A stretch of DNA of 64,000 nt, from assembly GCF_034351645.1 (NCBI RefSeq), contig NZ_CP133782.1, positions 4,345,001-4,409,000 of the forward strand, given 5' to 3'. The translations under genes were made by a program, and so were the position numbers. Position 1 is the first letter of the stretch, and every line of letters starts with the position of its first letter. Origin of the DNA: Pseudomonas sp. DC1.2. Its GTDB lineage: Bacteria > Pseudomonadota > Gammaproteobacteria > Pseudomonadales > Pseudomonadaceae. Of this stretch, positions 50,619 to 60,880 are shown one piece after another. Below the pieces are notes generated by a model. That model worked only from the letters and a program-made list of their open reading frames with translations, did no database searches and was not told the DNA's origin.

Positions 50619-51999
50619 CGTACTGGTGGTCGACGACGAGCCCAAGCTCTGCGACCTCCTGGCATCGGCCTTGAGTCAGAACGGCATCACGGTGTTTACC
50701 GCCGGTAACGGTCTGCACGCACTCAAAATGCTCGAAGCCGAAGACATCGACCTGGTGATCAGTGACTGGCGCATGCCTGGTATGGACGGTCCACAACTGC
50801 TGGCGGAAATAAAAAACCGCTACCCGCAGTTGCCCGTGATCGTCATGACCGCCTACAGCACAGTGAAAAACGCTGTGCAGTCGATGCGCAACGGGGCCTA
50901 CGACTACATTGCCAAGCCCTTCGATATCGATGAGCTGGACATCACCGTCAGCAAAGCCCTGCAATTTCGCGACATTCTCAAAGACAACCAGCGCCTGCGC
51001 GCCGAGCTCGATGAACACCAGCAGATTGACAGCCTGGTGGGCGACAGCCCGAGCTTTCGTCTGGTATTGCAAGCGATCGACTCAGTGCGCGAGAGCAACG
51101 CAACCATCCTGCTCACCGGCGAAAGCGGCACGGGCAAAGAAATGGTCGCACGGGCCATCCACCAGCACGGCAACCGCGCCGACAAGCCCTTCGTGGCCGT
51201 GAACTGTGCAGCGATCCCCGAAGGCCTGCTGGAGAGCGAAATGTTTGGCCACCGCAAAGGTGCATTCACCGGCGCCGTGGCGGATCGGGTTGGGCGCTTT
51301 ATGCAAGCGGACAAAGGCACGCTGTTTCTCGATGAAATCGGTGAAATGCCCTTGCCTCTGCAAGCGAAAATCCTTCGCGCACTGCAAGAGCGAGTGATCG
51401 AGCCCGTGGGCGATACCCGCGAACGCAGGGTCGATGTGCGGGTGATCGCCGCCACTAACAAAAACCTGCTGGAAGCGGTGGCCAACAAGGAGTTTCGCGA
51501 AGACCTCTTCTATCGCCTCAACGTATTCCCTATCCCTTTGCCGGCCTTGCGTGATCGGGTCGAAGATATCGCGCCTCTCGCCCGGCATTTCGCGCAGATA
51601 CTCGGTGCCACCGCGGGCAAGCGCATCAACGGTTTCAGCCCGGCGGCGTTGCAGGCCATGGCCAATTATTCATGGCCGGGGAATATTCGCGAACTGCAAA
51701 ACTGCGTGGAGCGGGCGACCATCGTTGCGTCTCAGACAGTGATCGAAGAGGACGATCTGCCCGCGTACCTGTTCGCCTCACGACCTACCGAAACGGGCGC
51801 ACCACTGAGCGATGACAACGGCGTGCCAGCGGACCTGGAAGCGGCGCTGGCGGAAGTCGAGAAGACTTATATTCTGGCGGCCCTTGCGCAAAGCAATGGC
51901 GTACAGGCCGCCGCCGCGCAGTTGATCGGGATTTCCGAACGTAGCTTCTGGTACCGCCTGAAAAAGTTAGGGATTCACGTGGACAAAATTGTGCGCTGA
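50608..51999 (+). CDS. NtrC-family sigma-54-dependent response regulator
   Basis: A 463-residue activator. The receiver is at 1-120 (LVISDWRMPGMDG). The AAA+ domain at about 140-375 has GESGTGKE, the canonical sigma-54 loop GAFTGA (in FGHRKGAFTGAVADR) and GTLFLDEIGEMPL. The Fis-type DNA-binding helix-turn-helix is at about 430-460 (GVQAAAAQLIGISERSFWYRLKKLGI). The ATG at 50608 overlaps the kinase stop. It presumably activates the sigma-54 promoter at 44658 in response to the kinase. Confidence 0.93.
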   Translation: MTHNVLVVDDEPKLCDLLASALSQNGITVFTAGNGLHALKMLEAEDIDLVISDWRMPGMDGPQLLAEIKNRYPQLPVIVMTAYSTVKNAVQSMRNGAYDYIAKPFDIDELDITVSKALQFRDILKDNQRLRAELDEHQQIDSLVGDSPSFRLVLQAIDSVRESNATILLTGESGTGKEMVARAIHQHGNRADKPFVAVNCAAIPEGLLESEMFGHRKGAFTGAVADRVGRFMQADKGTLFLDEIGEMPLPLQAKILRALQERVIEPVGDTRERRVDVRVIAATNKNLLEAVANKEFREDLFYRLNVFPIPLPALRDRVEDIAPLARHFAQILGATAGKRINGFSPAALQAMANYSWPGNIRELQNCVERATIVASQTVIEEDDLPAYLFASRPTETGAPLSDDNGVPADLEAALAEVEKTYILAALAQSNGVQAAAAQLIGISERSFWYRLKKLGIHVDKIVR

Positions 52000-52011
52000 C
52001 GCGTCATTCGC

Positions 52012-52677
52012 TCAGCGCACCGTCCCACCTTTCGCCTCACTCATGATCTGTCGAATCGCTCCGACAAAGGTTTCAACCGGCTGCGCGCCCGTGAGCGCGT
52101 ACTGCCCATTGAACACCACTGTGGGCACCGAACTCACGCCACGCGATAGCCACAACTGCTCTTCTTCAAGCACTTCCCGGGTGTACTCATCTGAAGCCAG
52201 AATCGCCTCGGCGCGTTGCGGATCCAACCCCACGCGCTGGGCAAGCTGGGCCAGTTGCGTGTGATCTGACGGATTACCACCCTCGGTGAAATAGGCCTTG
52301 AACAGCGCCTCTTTCAGATTGAACTGCACCCCTTCCAGCCCCGCCCAGTAGAGCAAGCGGTGCGCATCAAACGTGTTGTAGATGCGGCTGTTGCCATCGG
52401 TGCGAAATGCAAACCCCAACTCGGCGCCACGGGCGCGGATCATTTCACGGTTTTTCTGTGATTGCTCCGGGGTGGATCCGTACTTCTCGCCGATGTGCTC
52501 GGTAATGTTCTGGCCTTCGGCGCCCATCTTCGGGTTCAACTCAAACGGCTGGAAGCGAATCTCAGCCTGCACTTCGCTGCCCAATTGATCCAGCGCCCGG
52601 GTCAAGGCGTAAAGTCCCACCACACACCAGGGGCAGGAAACATCGCTGACGAAATCGATTTTCAGGGGAGCACTCAT
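52012..52677 (-). CDS. FrnE/DsbA family oxidoreductase
   Basis: A 221-residue thioredoxin-fold protein with the active site CPWC (VSDVSCPWCVVG, residues 9-20) and the cis-Pro loop SSVPTVVFNGQYALTG near residue 185. No signal peptide, so it is a cytosolic FrnE-type disulfide or 2-hydroxychromene isomerase-like enzyme. The start is the ATG at 52677 (MSAPLKIDFVSD). It converges with the operon upstream. Confidence 0.92.
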   Translation of the reverse strand: MSAPLKIDFVSDVSCPWCVVGLYALTRALDQLGSEVQAEIRFQPFELNPKMGAEGQNITEHIGEKYGSTPEQSQKNREMIRARGAELGFAFRTDGNSRIYNTFDAHRLLYWAGLEGVQFNLKEALFKAYFTEGGNPSDHTQLAQLAQRVGLDPQRAEAILASDEYTREVLEEEQLWLSRGVSSVPTVVFNGQYALTGAQPVETFVGAIRQIMSEAKGGTVR

Positions 52678-52734
52678 CACACACCTCGCAGGCTGGGGTC
52701 GCGTTGCAAAGTATGCACGATACACCGCTAGAAC

Positions 52735-52785
52735 CCGATTTGTGTGGGGCTGGGCTTACTCGCGAACGGGCTCGAATGAACATTG
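52735..52785. repeat. Degenerate REP-like segment
   Basis: GTGTGGGGCTGGGCTTACTC followed by GCGAACGGGCTCG resembles a diverged REP core between two minus-strand genes. No clean pairing partner. Confidence 0.4.
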
Positions 52786-52797
52786 CAGAGTGCCGCG

Positions 52798-53832
52798 TTA
52801 CAAGAGGTTGTATTCGCCCACTGGATCAATCCGCGCCCAACGCGGAGTGTCTTCACGATGCGCCTGCAAGTACGGCAATACCGCCGCCAGTAAAGGCGCC
52901 TTGAAGGCTTCCTGGAATCGATGGGCCAAGCCCGGAATCAGCTTCAACTGACTGCCTTGAATGTGCGCGGCCAAGTGGATGCCGTGCATCATTGGCAACA
53001 GCGGATCGGCCGTACCGTGTACCACCAACGTCGGCACGCGCAAGCGATTGAGCAGCGCCACTCGGCTGGGCTCGGCGAGGATCGCCATAATCTGACGCTT
53101 CACGCCCTCGGGATTGAACGCGCGGTCATAGGACAATGCAGCCTGATGCAGCAGCGCCTGGCGATCATCGCTCACCGTCGGGCTGCCCAGCGCCGCCAGC
53201 AGGTCGGCCTGCTGCTCCAGCGCGACGTCGCGATTCGGTGCGCTGCGTCGGGACAATAGCTGCACCAACGCCGCGCTCGGTGCCGGCAAGCCTTGGGCGC
53301 CGGAACTGGTCATGATCAGCGTCAGGCTCTCGACCCGCTGGGGGGCCATCGCGGCCAGATGCTGCGCAATCATGCCGCCCATGCTCGCGCCCAGCACGTG
53401 AAACTGCTCAATATGCAGCGCATTCATCAGGCCCAACGCGTCGTCGGCCATGTCGGTCAGGGTATACGGCGCCGCCACGGGCAAGCCGAGCTTGTAGCGC
53501 AGCACTTCGAAGGTGAGATTGGCGCTAGCCGGTGCCTGGCGCCAAGTCGACAGACCAACATCGCGATTGTCGTAACGAATCACCCGAAAGCCCTGTTGGC
53601 ACAGCGCGACGACCACTTCATCCGGCCAGTGAATCAATTGCCCACCAAGCCCCATCACCAGCAACAACGCCGGATCCGAGGCACGCCCAACGCTCTGATA
53701 AGCCAGGCTCACCTGGTCCAGGTCCACCCATTCGGTAGGGACATTGACATCGCAGCGCGAAGCCGCAAAAGACGCTTGGCCACAGAACAGCGCGGCACAA
53801 AAAATCGCCACTGAAAAAAACAAAGTACGCAT
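52798..53832 (-). CDS. Exported alpha/beta hydrolase
   Basis: A 344-residue serine hydrolase with an N-terminal signal peptide (residues 1-23, [20 protein letters not shown], cleavage near SFA). The oxyanion [13 protein letters not shown], the nucleophile elbow GASMGG (about residue 128), the Asp in [10 protein letters not shown] and the His in GLAHRF near the C-terminus form the triad. It resembles the aclacinomycin-methylesterase/haloperoxidase-like group; substrate unknown. I chose the ATG at 53832 because the 36 extra upstream residues precede the signal peptide. Confidence 0.87.
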   Translation of the reverse strand: MRTLFFSVAIFCAALFCGQASFAASRCDVNVPTEWVDLDQVSLAYQSVGRASDPALLLVMGLGGQLIHWPDEVVVALCQQGFRVIRYDNRDVGLSTWRQAPASANLTFEVLRYKLGLPVAAPYTLTDMADDALGLMNALHIEQFHVLGASMGGMIAQHLAAMAPQRVESLTLIMTSSGAQGLPAPSAALVQLLSRRSAPNRDVALEQQADLLAALGSPTVSDDRQALLHQAALSYDRAFNPEGVKRQIMAILAEPSRVALLNRLRVPTLVVHGTADPLLPMMHGIHLAAHIQGSQLKLIPGLAHRFQEAFKAPLLAAVLPYLQAHREDTPRWARIDPVGEYNLL

Positions 53833-53992
53833 GAAAAACACCGAAACGCAGAACCCCAGTAGAGCGCGAGTCTGATGAAGTTTGTTCAAGCGCGCTGCCA
53901 CAGTTGCGTGACAGTTTGATGAAGATTGCCGAGTGGTCATCAGCGCGGTTGGCTGTTCATGGGCTGACCACTCGTCGAAAACAGCCCCCTAC

Positions 53993-54009
53993 CTGTCAGT
54001 TCTGTCAGT
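53993..54009 (+). repeat. Direct repeat CTGTCAGT ahead of the Ig-like gene
   Basis: CTGTCAGT occurs twice with one base between (53993-54000 and 54002-54009), 88 bases before the ATG of the large gene. It may be a regulator site; nothing else nearby is repeated. Confidence 0.4.
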
Positions 54010-54096
54010 AGTCAAATGCAGCGGCAGCGTTCTCAATCAAGCATTGACGACACATCCGAAGCCGAATCCATGAAGACTCTGACTGGAGCATAAAAC

Positions 54097-57000
54097 ATGA
54101 ACAGCGGTACTTACCTCAGTAAAGATCAGGACGTGTCCATCGCCACTTACGCACGTTCAGCGATTGAAATTCCCGGTGCAATAACTCCGGTCGACGCGGC
54201 GGATGTAGGAGTCAATCTGGCGCTGCTCAGAGCCAATCGCGGCCTGCCTATCATTATTAGCCCCGATGCCATCAAGCCGGGCGACACCGTGTTGGTGTAT
54301 ATCGACAACCGATTGATACATGTGTTGGTAGTCGCCGATAATTACGACGGCTTGGCCATCACACTGAGCATCCCATCAAACCTGGTCCCGGAAGGGATCT
54401 TCGTCCTGAGGTACCGGGTTAACATTCAGACGTCGGCCCCGCTGACAGTGCTGGTCAAAACCCGATTGCCGGGCGGGATTGATCCGCAGCCCAACCAACC
54501 AGGTCACCACCTGCTGGCCGCTCCCAGCATCGCATCGAAGATACTCAACGGGCTGCAGGATGAAACAGTCACGGTACAACCATGGGAGGGTATGTGCCGC
54601 AATGACGTGGTGACGCTGCAATTTGCGGACTGTGGCTTGCCACATACCGTGCAGGCTAACGAGGTCGGGCTGCCCATCACCTTCATCCTGCCCACGGACA
54701 GGGTTGCCGCCAATGGAAATGGCGCAACGCTCCTTTATTACAAGGTCTGCGACGACGTCGGGAACCAAGCCTCGGATCATTCTCTGGGACAGTCAATCAC
54801 GATTCAAATCGGCGACGATAAACTGACGACGCCCGTGGTCGAGGGCATGGATCAGCAGCACGCGCTCTACCTCGCTGACTTGGGAAGCCGATCGATCCAG
54901 GTCACACTCGACACGTCGTCCTCGCGATTCGTCGCGGGCGATAGCCTGGAATTGATCTGGCGAAGCGCCTATCGCACCGGTGAACTGGAAGTCGTCAGGC
55001 AGGTTCAGGTGCTGACGAACTCGTCGACACTTGTTTTCACTGTTGCAAACGCCGTTGCCCAACGGCTTGCTGGCGGGTGCGCCCACCTTTTTTTCAATCA
55101 CACCGACGCCAATGGCGTCATTGAGCAGTTATCGTTCCTGGATTTTTTCGTCGTCGGCAACACCCGCAGGGTCGATACCCCAGAGCCGGGCCAGCAAGAT
55201 ATTGCCCAGACGAGCGGCCTATTTAACGTACCCGAGATGGGCATCCTGAAGATTTCTGCACCGAGCGTACTGAAAAGCACCAGACCGGTGGTGGGCGCGA
55301 TGTGCGGGGTTTCATTGCGTATCTACGATGACGTAGCCCCCAATGGCGTCGATGCCTATATTGCAGCCCTGGACGGAGCAGCAGCCGATGATGTGATCGA
55401 CCTCGTCCTCAACGGGACGATTGAAGCCACCACGTCAATCCTGCCAGGTGGAGAAAACGTTTCTCGGACGATGAGAATTCCCAATCTGAAGTTCAACTCC
55501 GATAAGGTCAACTCGCTGGTGTTCACCGTTACCCGTCCCAGCAATAACGCCGAGACGTCTCCGCCGCTGACTATTCTGTACAACGCCATCCGCCCAGGCC
55601 TCGTGGACCGCGACCCGCTGGTAGATGGCCATTCCGAATTGGAGCTGCTGCTGCCGCAAGACATCATCGACAACGGACTGGATTCCGATCGCGCCGCGAA
55701 TGGCGTTCAGGTGACATTCCGCTATCCCTATTGCCGAGCCGAAGACAAGATTAAGTTTCGACTCAATAAACTGGACATTGAATTCGTGGTCACCGCCAGC
55801 GAAGCGCCTGCAGCGCCGTCGTCGACGCCGGCCAGCATCACGCGGCTATTGACCCGGGAGCAATTCGTGCAAGCGGTCGACCATCCGGAGTTTTCGTTTT
55901 CCTATACAGTGATTGACCAAATCACCAATGGTCCTGACCCTCGCGCGCCCTACTCGGCCAGGGTGCTGATTGATGTCGATCTGGCAGGCATACGTCGTGC
56001 CGCGCCGGTGTTTCGCGAGAACCTTGACGACGATAACGATGTACCGGAGATCATTGAACTGGAAAAACTGGCCGGCCAGCCACTGCATCTGATCATCCGC
56101 ACCGACTCAACGCGGTTTGCGATAAACGACCGCATCCGGGCGACCTACCGCAGCCCGCCGAGCGCTGATTTTATCGTGGAGGGAACCGTCAAAGGTCAGT
56201 TCGGTCAACCGTTCCCCCTCGTGCTGGAAGTGCCCTACAACCAAGTGATTTCCGGGCGCTTGGTCAGCGCTACGTATGAACAGTTCCGCGGTACCAACCC
56301 CCTTCCAATTGCCAACTCCAGAACGGCAAAGGCGCGGGTCATTGGCGAAGCCTTGCCAGACTTGCTACCCCCTCGGGTGCTGATTGCGCCTAACGGAATA
56401 CTCGATCCAAACGACAATCCGCAAGGTGCTACGGGTCGGGTGGACGTCATCCTGTTTCACCCTGACGACAGCGTGCGCTTGATCGTCCAGGGCACCCCAG
56501 GCGTCGGTTCCCCTCTCTTCGACCCCTTGAAGTTGGACGCCAACGGTCGCGCTGATTTTCCCCTGACCCGAGCGTTTATAGAGGCCAACCTGGGGCAGGA
56601 AGTTAATACCAGCTACATGTTGATTCGGGGCACCGTCGAAAAGCAATCTCCTGTGCTCCTGCTCTCCGTACTGAATCCCCTAGAGGAACCGCAAATCACC
56701 TCCATCCTGGCGGGAGGTATCAACGTTCCACCCGGCAGCAGTACCTATTACCGAACCGGCATTGTTATCAGTGGTACAGCCACGCCGAATCAGCCAGTGG
56801 ATGTTCTGGATGGGGCCACGCCCCTGGGTCGGTTTACCACCGATGGCAGTGGCGCCTGGACCGTGCCTGCACAGTCTTATAGCGCAAGCGCCCATACCAT
56901 CACGGTGCGAAACACCAGCGGCGCAAACAAATCCTCAATACGTGTGTTTACCGTGCTGGAAGGGCTGGCACTGCATATCGCGCGGTTCTCGCAACAGGAC

Positions 57001-57414
57001 ATGGGCGGCTGGATGTGGGGCGGAGCCGGGGAGCATAGAGATCTGAGCTGGATCATTTATCCGCAACAAGGCTATTACCACCTTCACAATCATACCTACA
57101 CCAACCATTCAAATGGCGCGGTGCTGACCAGAGAGTTTTTCGGCCTCACACCCGGCGCCACTTACCTGCTGTCATCGGGCACCTTTCGTTCCGATACACC
57201 CTTCGTTCACCCGAAGCTGCAACTCAGCACCAGTGCGGGGGACGTTTCAGGTATCTATGTACTGTCTGTTATTTATCAGCTTGTATCGTTGCAACTGCGA
57301 TTCGTCGCGAGCGCCCCGACCATGACGCTGAATGTCTTGAACAATGAACCCTCAGGGGTAGGTAACGACTGGGACTTCACCCATATACAGATTGAAAGAA
57401 TGCTTCTTCCCTGA
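54097..57414 (+). CDS. Large protein of Ig-like modules, no signal peptide
   Basis: A 1105-residue protein I cannot name. No signal peptide or membrane helix is seen. The bulk is diverged beta-rich modules of roughly 90-150 residues, several opening with a Pro/Gly/Asp phrase (LPGGIDPQPNQPG near residue 123; RPGLVDRDPLVDG near 501) followed by a Pro, Val and Asp-rich strand pattern. A recognisable bacterial Ig-like module (about 865-950) has ISGTATPNQPVDVLDGATPLG and TDGSGAWTV. The last 150 residues are rich in aromatic residues and look like a carbohydrate-binding-type beta sandwich (inference). Good ribosome site (CTGGAG), terminator after, normal codon use. Confidence 0.75.
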   Translation: MNSGTYLSKDQDVSIATYARSAIEIPGAITPVDAADVGVNLALLRANRGLPIIISPDAIKPGDTVLVYIDNRLIHVLVVADNYDGLAITLSIPSNLVPEGIFVLRYRVNIQTSAPLTVLVKTRLPGGIDPQPNQPGHHLLAAPSIASKILNGLQDETVTVQPWEGMCRNDVVTLQFADCGLPHTVQANEVGLPITFILPTDRVAANGNGATLLYYKVCDDVGNQASDHSLGQSITIQIGDDKLTTPVVEGMDQQHALYLADLGSRSIQVTLDTSSSRFVAGDSLELIWRSAYRTGELEVVRQVQVLTNSSTLVFTVANAVAQRLAGGCAHLFFNHTDANGVIEQLSFLDFFVVGNTRRVDTPEPGQQDIAQTSGLFNVPEMGILKISAPSVLKSTRPVVGAMCGVSLRIYDDVAPNGVDAYIAALDGAAADDVIDLVLNGTIEATTSILPGGENVSRTMRIPNLKFNSDKVNSLVFTVTRPSNNAETSPPLTILYNAIRPGLVDRDPLVDGHSELELLLPQDIIDNGLDSDRAANGVQVTFRYPYCRAEDKIKFRLNKLDIEFVVTASEAPAAPSSTPASITRLLTREQFVQAVDHPEFSFSYTVIDQITNGPDPRAPYSARVLIDVDLAGIRRAAPVFRENLDDDNDVPEIIELEKLAGQPLHLIIRTDSTRFAINDRIRATYRSPPSADFIVEGTVKGQFGQPFPLVLEVPYNQVISGRLVSATYEQFRGTNPLPIANSRTAKARVIGEALPDLLPPRVLIAPNGILDPNDNPQGATGRVDVILFHPDDSVRLIVQGTPGVGSPLFDPLKLDANGRADFPLTRAFIEANLGQEVNTSYMLIRGTVEKQSPVLLLSVLNPLEEPQITSILAGGINVPPGSSTYYRTGIVISGTATPNQPVDVLDGATPLGRFTTDGSGAWTVPAQSYSASAHTITVRNTSGANKSSIRVFTVLEGLALHIARFSQQDMGGWMWGGAGEHRDLSWIIYPQQGYYHLHNHTYTNHSNGAVLTREFFGLTPGATYLLSSGTFRSDTPFVHPKLQLSTSAGDVSGIYVLSVIYQLVSLQLRFVASAPTMTLNVLNNEPSGVGNDWDFTHIQIERMLLP

Positions 57415-57457
57415 AGGAGCGGACCCATTTAATCGCGCTCTTTAACGGTAAAAGAAT

Positions 57458-57489
57458 GCCCGCTACCCCTCACCGGTTAGCGGGCTTTA
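57458..57489. terminator. Terminator between the Ig-like gene and metE
   Basis: GCCCGCTA / TAGCGGGC hairpin between convergent genes, followed by TTTAT on the plus strand and ATTCTTTT on the minus strand. Confidence 0.7.
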
Positions 57490-57515
57490 TGGGCGATTTC
57501 AACCACGGCCAAACA

Positions 57516-59828
57516 TTACGCCAACTGCCTGCGCAACTGCCGCGCCGCCGCCACCATGTTCACCAACGCCGCCTCGGTTTCCGGCCACGCCCGTGTCTTC
57601 AAGCCGCAGTCGGGATTGACCCACAAGCGCTCCGCCGGAATGCGCTTCACTGCTTTGCTCATCAACTTGACCATCTCGGCGGCGTCCGGAACCCGTGGTG
57701 AGTGGATGTCATAGACGCCCGGGCCGATGTCGTTCGGGTAGTCAAAGGCTTCAAAGGCCTCCAGCAATTCCATGTCCGAGCGCGAGGTTTCGAGGGTGAT
57801 GACGTCAGCGTCCATGGCCGCGATAGACTCGATCACGTCGTTGAATTCGCTGTAGCACATGTGCGTATGAATCTGGGTTTCATCCCGCACACCGGAGGCG
57901 CTCAAGCGGAACGCTTGCACTGCCCAGTCGAGGTATGCCTGCCAGTGCGCCCGGCGCAGCGGTAGTCCTTCGCGAAACGCGGCTTCGTCGATCTGGATGA
58001 TTTTGATCCCGGCGTTTTCCAGGTCGACCACTTCGTCACGCAGGGCCAACGCTAACTGCTGCGCCTGGATCTTGCGCGACACGTCTTCACGCGGGAACGA
58101 CCACATCAGCATGGTGACGGGGCCGGTAAGCATGCCCTTCATCACCTTGTCGGTCAGACTCTGCGCATAAGTGATCCAGTCGACCGTCATCGCTTTCGGG
58201 CGGCTCAAGTCGCCGTAGATGATCGCCGGTTTCACGCAACGCGAACCGTAGCTCTGAACCCAGCCAAAACGGCTAAACAGGTAGCCGTCCAGTTGCTCGG
58301 CGAAGTACTCGACCATGTCATTGCGCTCGGCTTCACCGTGCACCAGCACGTCCAGCCCCAAACGTTCCTGAACCTGAACGGCATGGCGAATTTCGCTGTG
58401 CATGGCGTCGGTGTAATCGTTGACCGACAAATTGCCTTGCTTGAAGGCCTGGCGCGCCCGTCGAATCGCCCCGGTCTGCGGAAACGAACCAATGGTCGTG
58501 GTCGGGAACACCGGCAGTTTCAGGCGAGCACGTTGTTGCTCGATGCGCTGGGTAAACGCTGAATGCCGCTGGCTGTCCGCCGCCCCGATGGCATTGATAC
58601 GTGCCTGGACTTGCGCGTTATGCAGGCGTGGTGACTGGGCGCGGCCAGCCTGAATCGCACGGCTCTCGGCCAGCGCAGCTTTGACTTTGAGCGATTGCGG
58701 GTCATTGAGGGCGTCACGCAGCACGGCGATTTCACCGCACTTTTGCACGGCGAAAGCCAGCCAGCTTTTCAATTCAGGATCAAGTTTGTCTTCACGCTCC
58801 AGGTCCACCGGGCTGTGCAGCAACGAGCAGGAACTGCTGACCCAAAGATTGTCGCCAAAGCGCTCTTGCGCCGGTTGCAGTTGTGCCAGCGCCTGCTCCA
58901 GTTCACAGCGCCAGACGTTACGACCATTGACCAGACCCACCGACAGAACCTTGTAAGTGGGCAAGCGATCCAGCACCTGGCCGAGCTGCTCCGGTGCGCG
59001 TACCGCATCAATGTGCAGGCCTTGCACCGGCAGACCGACCGCCAGGCCGAGGTTGTCTTCCAAGCCACTGAAGTAGGTCGCCACGAGTTTTTTCAACGGC
59101 GAGTATTGAAGGATGTGATAAGCGCGCTCGAAGGCGCTTTTCCAGGCTTGCGGCAGGTCGAGGGTCAGGATCGGTTCGTCGATCTGTACCCACTCCACCC
59201 CTTGGGCCTGGAGCCGACCGAGTATTTCGTTGTAGACCGGCAGCAAGCGCTCCAGCAAATCGAGTTTGTCGAAATGATTGCCCTTCGCCTTGCCCAGCCA
59301 CAGGTAAGTCAAAGGACCGATGATCACCGGTTTGACGGTGTGGCCCAGGGCCTTGGCTTCGTCAACTTCATCGAACAGTTGCTCCCAGCTCAGCGTGAAT
59401 GATTGGTCAACGCTGAACTCCGGGACCAAGTAGTGATAATTGGTGTCGAACCACTTGGTCAGCTCCTGAGCGTACTGCGCCTGGGGCTGCTCGCCTGCGC
59501 AGCAATTGGCTTTGGCACCACGAGCCATGGCGAACAAGGTGTCCAGAGTCGGCTGACCGTTGGCGCCCCTGGCGCTGTCGAAGCGCTCGGGGATCACACC
59601 GAAGGCCAAGGAGTGAGCCAGCACCTGGTCGTACCACGCAAAGTCGCCGACGGGCAGCAGGTCGATGCCGGCGTCTTTCTGCAATTGCCAATGCCTGGCG
59701 CGCAGTTGGCGGCCGACGCTGTGCAGCGCGTCCTGATCGAGGTCGCCTTTCCAGTACGACTCAAGGGCTTTTTTCAATTCGCGGTCAGCGCCGATGCGTG
59801 GAAAACCGAGTGTGTGGGCCAAGGCCAT
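57516..59828 (-). CDS. metE: Cobalamin-independent methionine synthase
   Basis: A 770-residue MetE that methylates homocysteine from methyl-tetrahydropteroyl-triglutamate, the last step of methionine synthesis without B12. The N-terminal domain opens [12 protein letters not shown]. The catalytic C-terminal barrel has [11 protein letters not shown], zinc ligands in HTHMCYSEF and the Cys of NPDCGLKTR near the C-terminus. The start is the ATG at 59828 by family alignment. Divergent from metR. Confidence 0.98.
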   Translation of the reverse strand: MALAHTLGFPRIGADRELKKALESYWKGDLDQDALHSVGRQLRARHWQLQKDAGIDLLPVGDFAWYDQVLAHSLAFGVIPERFDSARGANGQPTLDTLFAMARGAKANCCAGEQPQAQYAQELTKWFDTNYHYLVPEFSVDQSFTLSWEQLFDEVDEAKALGHTVKPVIIGPLTYLWLGKAKGNHFDKLDLLERLLPVYNEILGRLQAQGVEWVQIDEPILTLDLPQAWKSAFERAYHILQYSPLKKLVATYFSGLEDNLGLAVGLPVQGLHIDAVRAPEQLGQVLDRLPTYKVLSVGLVNGRNVWRCELEQALAQLQPAQERFGDNLWVSSSCSLLHSPVDLEREDKLDPELKSWLAFAVQKCGEIAVLRDALNDPQSLKVKAALAESRAIQAGRAQSPRLHNAQVQARINAIGAADSQRHSAFTQRIEQQRARLKLPVFPTTTIGSFPQTGAIRRARQAFKQGNLSVNDYTDAMHSEIRHAVQVQERLGLDVLVHGEAERNDMVEYFAEQLDGYLFSRFGWVQSYGSRCVKPAIIYGDLSRPKAMTVDWITYAQSLTDKVMKGMLTGPVTMLMWSFPREDVSRKIQAQQLALALRDEVVDLENAGIKIIQIDEAAFREGLPLRRAHWQAYLDWAVQAFRLSASGVRDETQIHTHMCYSEFNDVIESIAAMDADVITLETSRSDMELLEAFEAFDYPNDIGPGVYDIHSPRVPDAAEMVKLMSKAVKRIPAERLWVNPDCGLKTRAWPETEAALVNMVAAARQLRRQLA

Positions 59829-59880
59829 GGTGAATTTCTCCCCGTAAAAGATGGTGCCATTGTCGACAGCCCGCCCAACA

Positions 59881-59893
59881 TGAGACAAACTCA
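59881..59893. promoter_or_regulatory. Candidate MetR site between metE and metR
   Basis: TGAGACAAACTCA is a TGAG-N5-CTCA palindrome, one base per arm away from the TGAA-N5-TTCA MetR consensus. It lies 53 bases ahead of metE and 45 ahead of metR. Confidence 0.5.
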
Positions 59894-59937
59894 ACTTTTT
59901 CGTGTTGATCACAAGTTTTACTCATGGAGACCTACGG

Positions 59938-60855
59938 GTGCTTGAAATACGTCACTTGAAGACCCTGCACGCCTTACGCGAAGCCGACAGCCTGGTCGAT
60001 GCCGCTGATCGCCTGCACCTGACCCAGTCGGCGCTGTCCCATCAGTTCAAGGAGCTTGAAGAACGCATGGGCATGCAGCTGTTCGTTCGCAAGACCAAAC
60101 CGGTGCGTTTCACCAGTGCCGGTTTACGCCTGCTGCAACTGGCCGACGCCACCCTGCCGCTGCTACGCGGCGCCGAGCGCGATATCGCGCGGCTGGCCGG
60201 TGGCACTGCTGGGCGTTTGCACATGGCAATCGAGTGCCACAGTTGCTTTCAGTGGCTGATGCCGACGATCGACCAATTTCGCGATGCCTGGCCGGAAGTC
60301 GAACTGGACTTGGCATCGGGGTTTTCCTTCGCCCCGCTGCCGGCACTGGCGCGCGGCGATCTGGACCTGGTGGTGACGTCCGATCCGCTGGAACTGGCCG
60401 GGATTACCTATGTGCCGTTGTTCACTTATGAGGCGATGCTGGCGGTGGCCAACCAACACCGTTTGGCAAACAAAACCTATATCGTGCCGGAAGACCTGCT
60501 GACGGAGACCTTGATCACCTATCCGGTGGAGCGTGATCGGCTGGACATTTTCACCCGTTTCCTGGAGCCGGCCGACATCGAACCGGCACAGGTGCGCACC
60601 TCGGAGCTGACAGTGATGATGATGCAACTGGTCGCCAGCGGTCGCGGCGTCTGCGGCGTGCCCCACTGGGCCCTGCATGAATACAGCTCACGGGGTTATG
60701 TGAAGGCCAAACGGCTGGGCGAGAAAGGTTTGTTTGCGACGCTATACGCGGGCATTCGCGCCGACATGCTCGACGCGCCCTACATGCGCGATTTTTTGCT
60801 GACGGCCAAGGACACCTCGTTTTCGACCCTGGATGGGGTCAGCGCCGTGCGCTAA
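59938..60855 (+). CDS. metR: LysR-type regulator MetR
   Basis: A 305-residue LysR-family activator. The N-terminal winged helix-turn-helix is at residues 1-60 (LEIRHLKTLHALREADSLVDAADRLHLTQSALSHQFKELE) and the co-inducer-binding domain at 90-290. In enterobacteria MetR activates metE with homocysteine as co-inducer. GTG start at 59938 with GGAG ahead. Divergent metE-metR is the classic arrangement. Confidence 0.95.
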   Translation: MLEIRHLKTLHALREADSLVDAADRLHLTQSALSHQFKELEERMGMQLFVRKTKPVRFTSAGLRLLQLADATLPLLRGAERDIARLAGGTAGRLHMAIECHSCFQWLMPTIDQFRDAWPEVELDLASGFSFAPLPALARGDLDLVVTSDPLELAGITYVPLFTYEAMLAVANQHRLANKTYIVPEDLLTETLITYPVERDRLDIFTRFLEPADIEPAQVRTSELTVMMMQLVASGRGVCGVPHWALHEYSSRGYVKAKRLGEKGLFATLYAGIRADMLDAPYMRDFLLTAKDTSFSTLDGVSAVR

Positions 60856-60880
60856 CCCCCCTGTGTAAGCCTAATGATCT

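Noticed and set aside
48846..51999. Assignment of the second two-component pair as NtrB/NtrC itself
   Set aside because: The kinase has two membrane helices and a large periplasmic domain, which NtrB lacks, and glnA is not adjacent.
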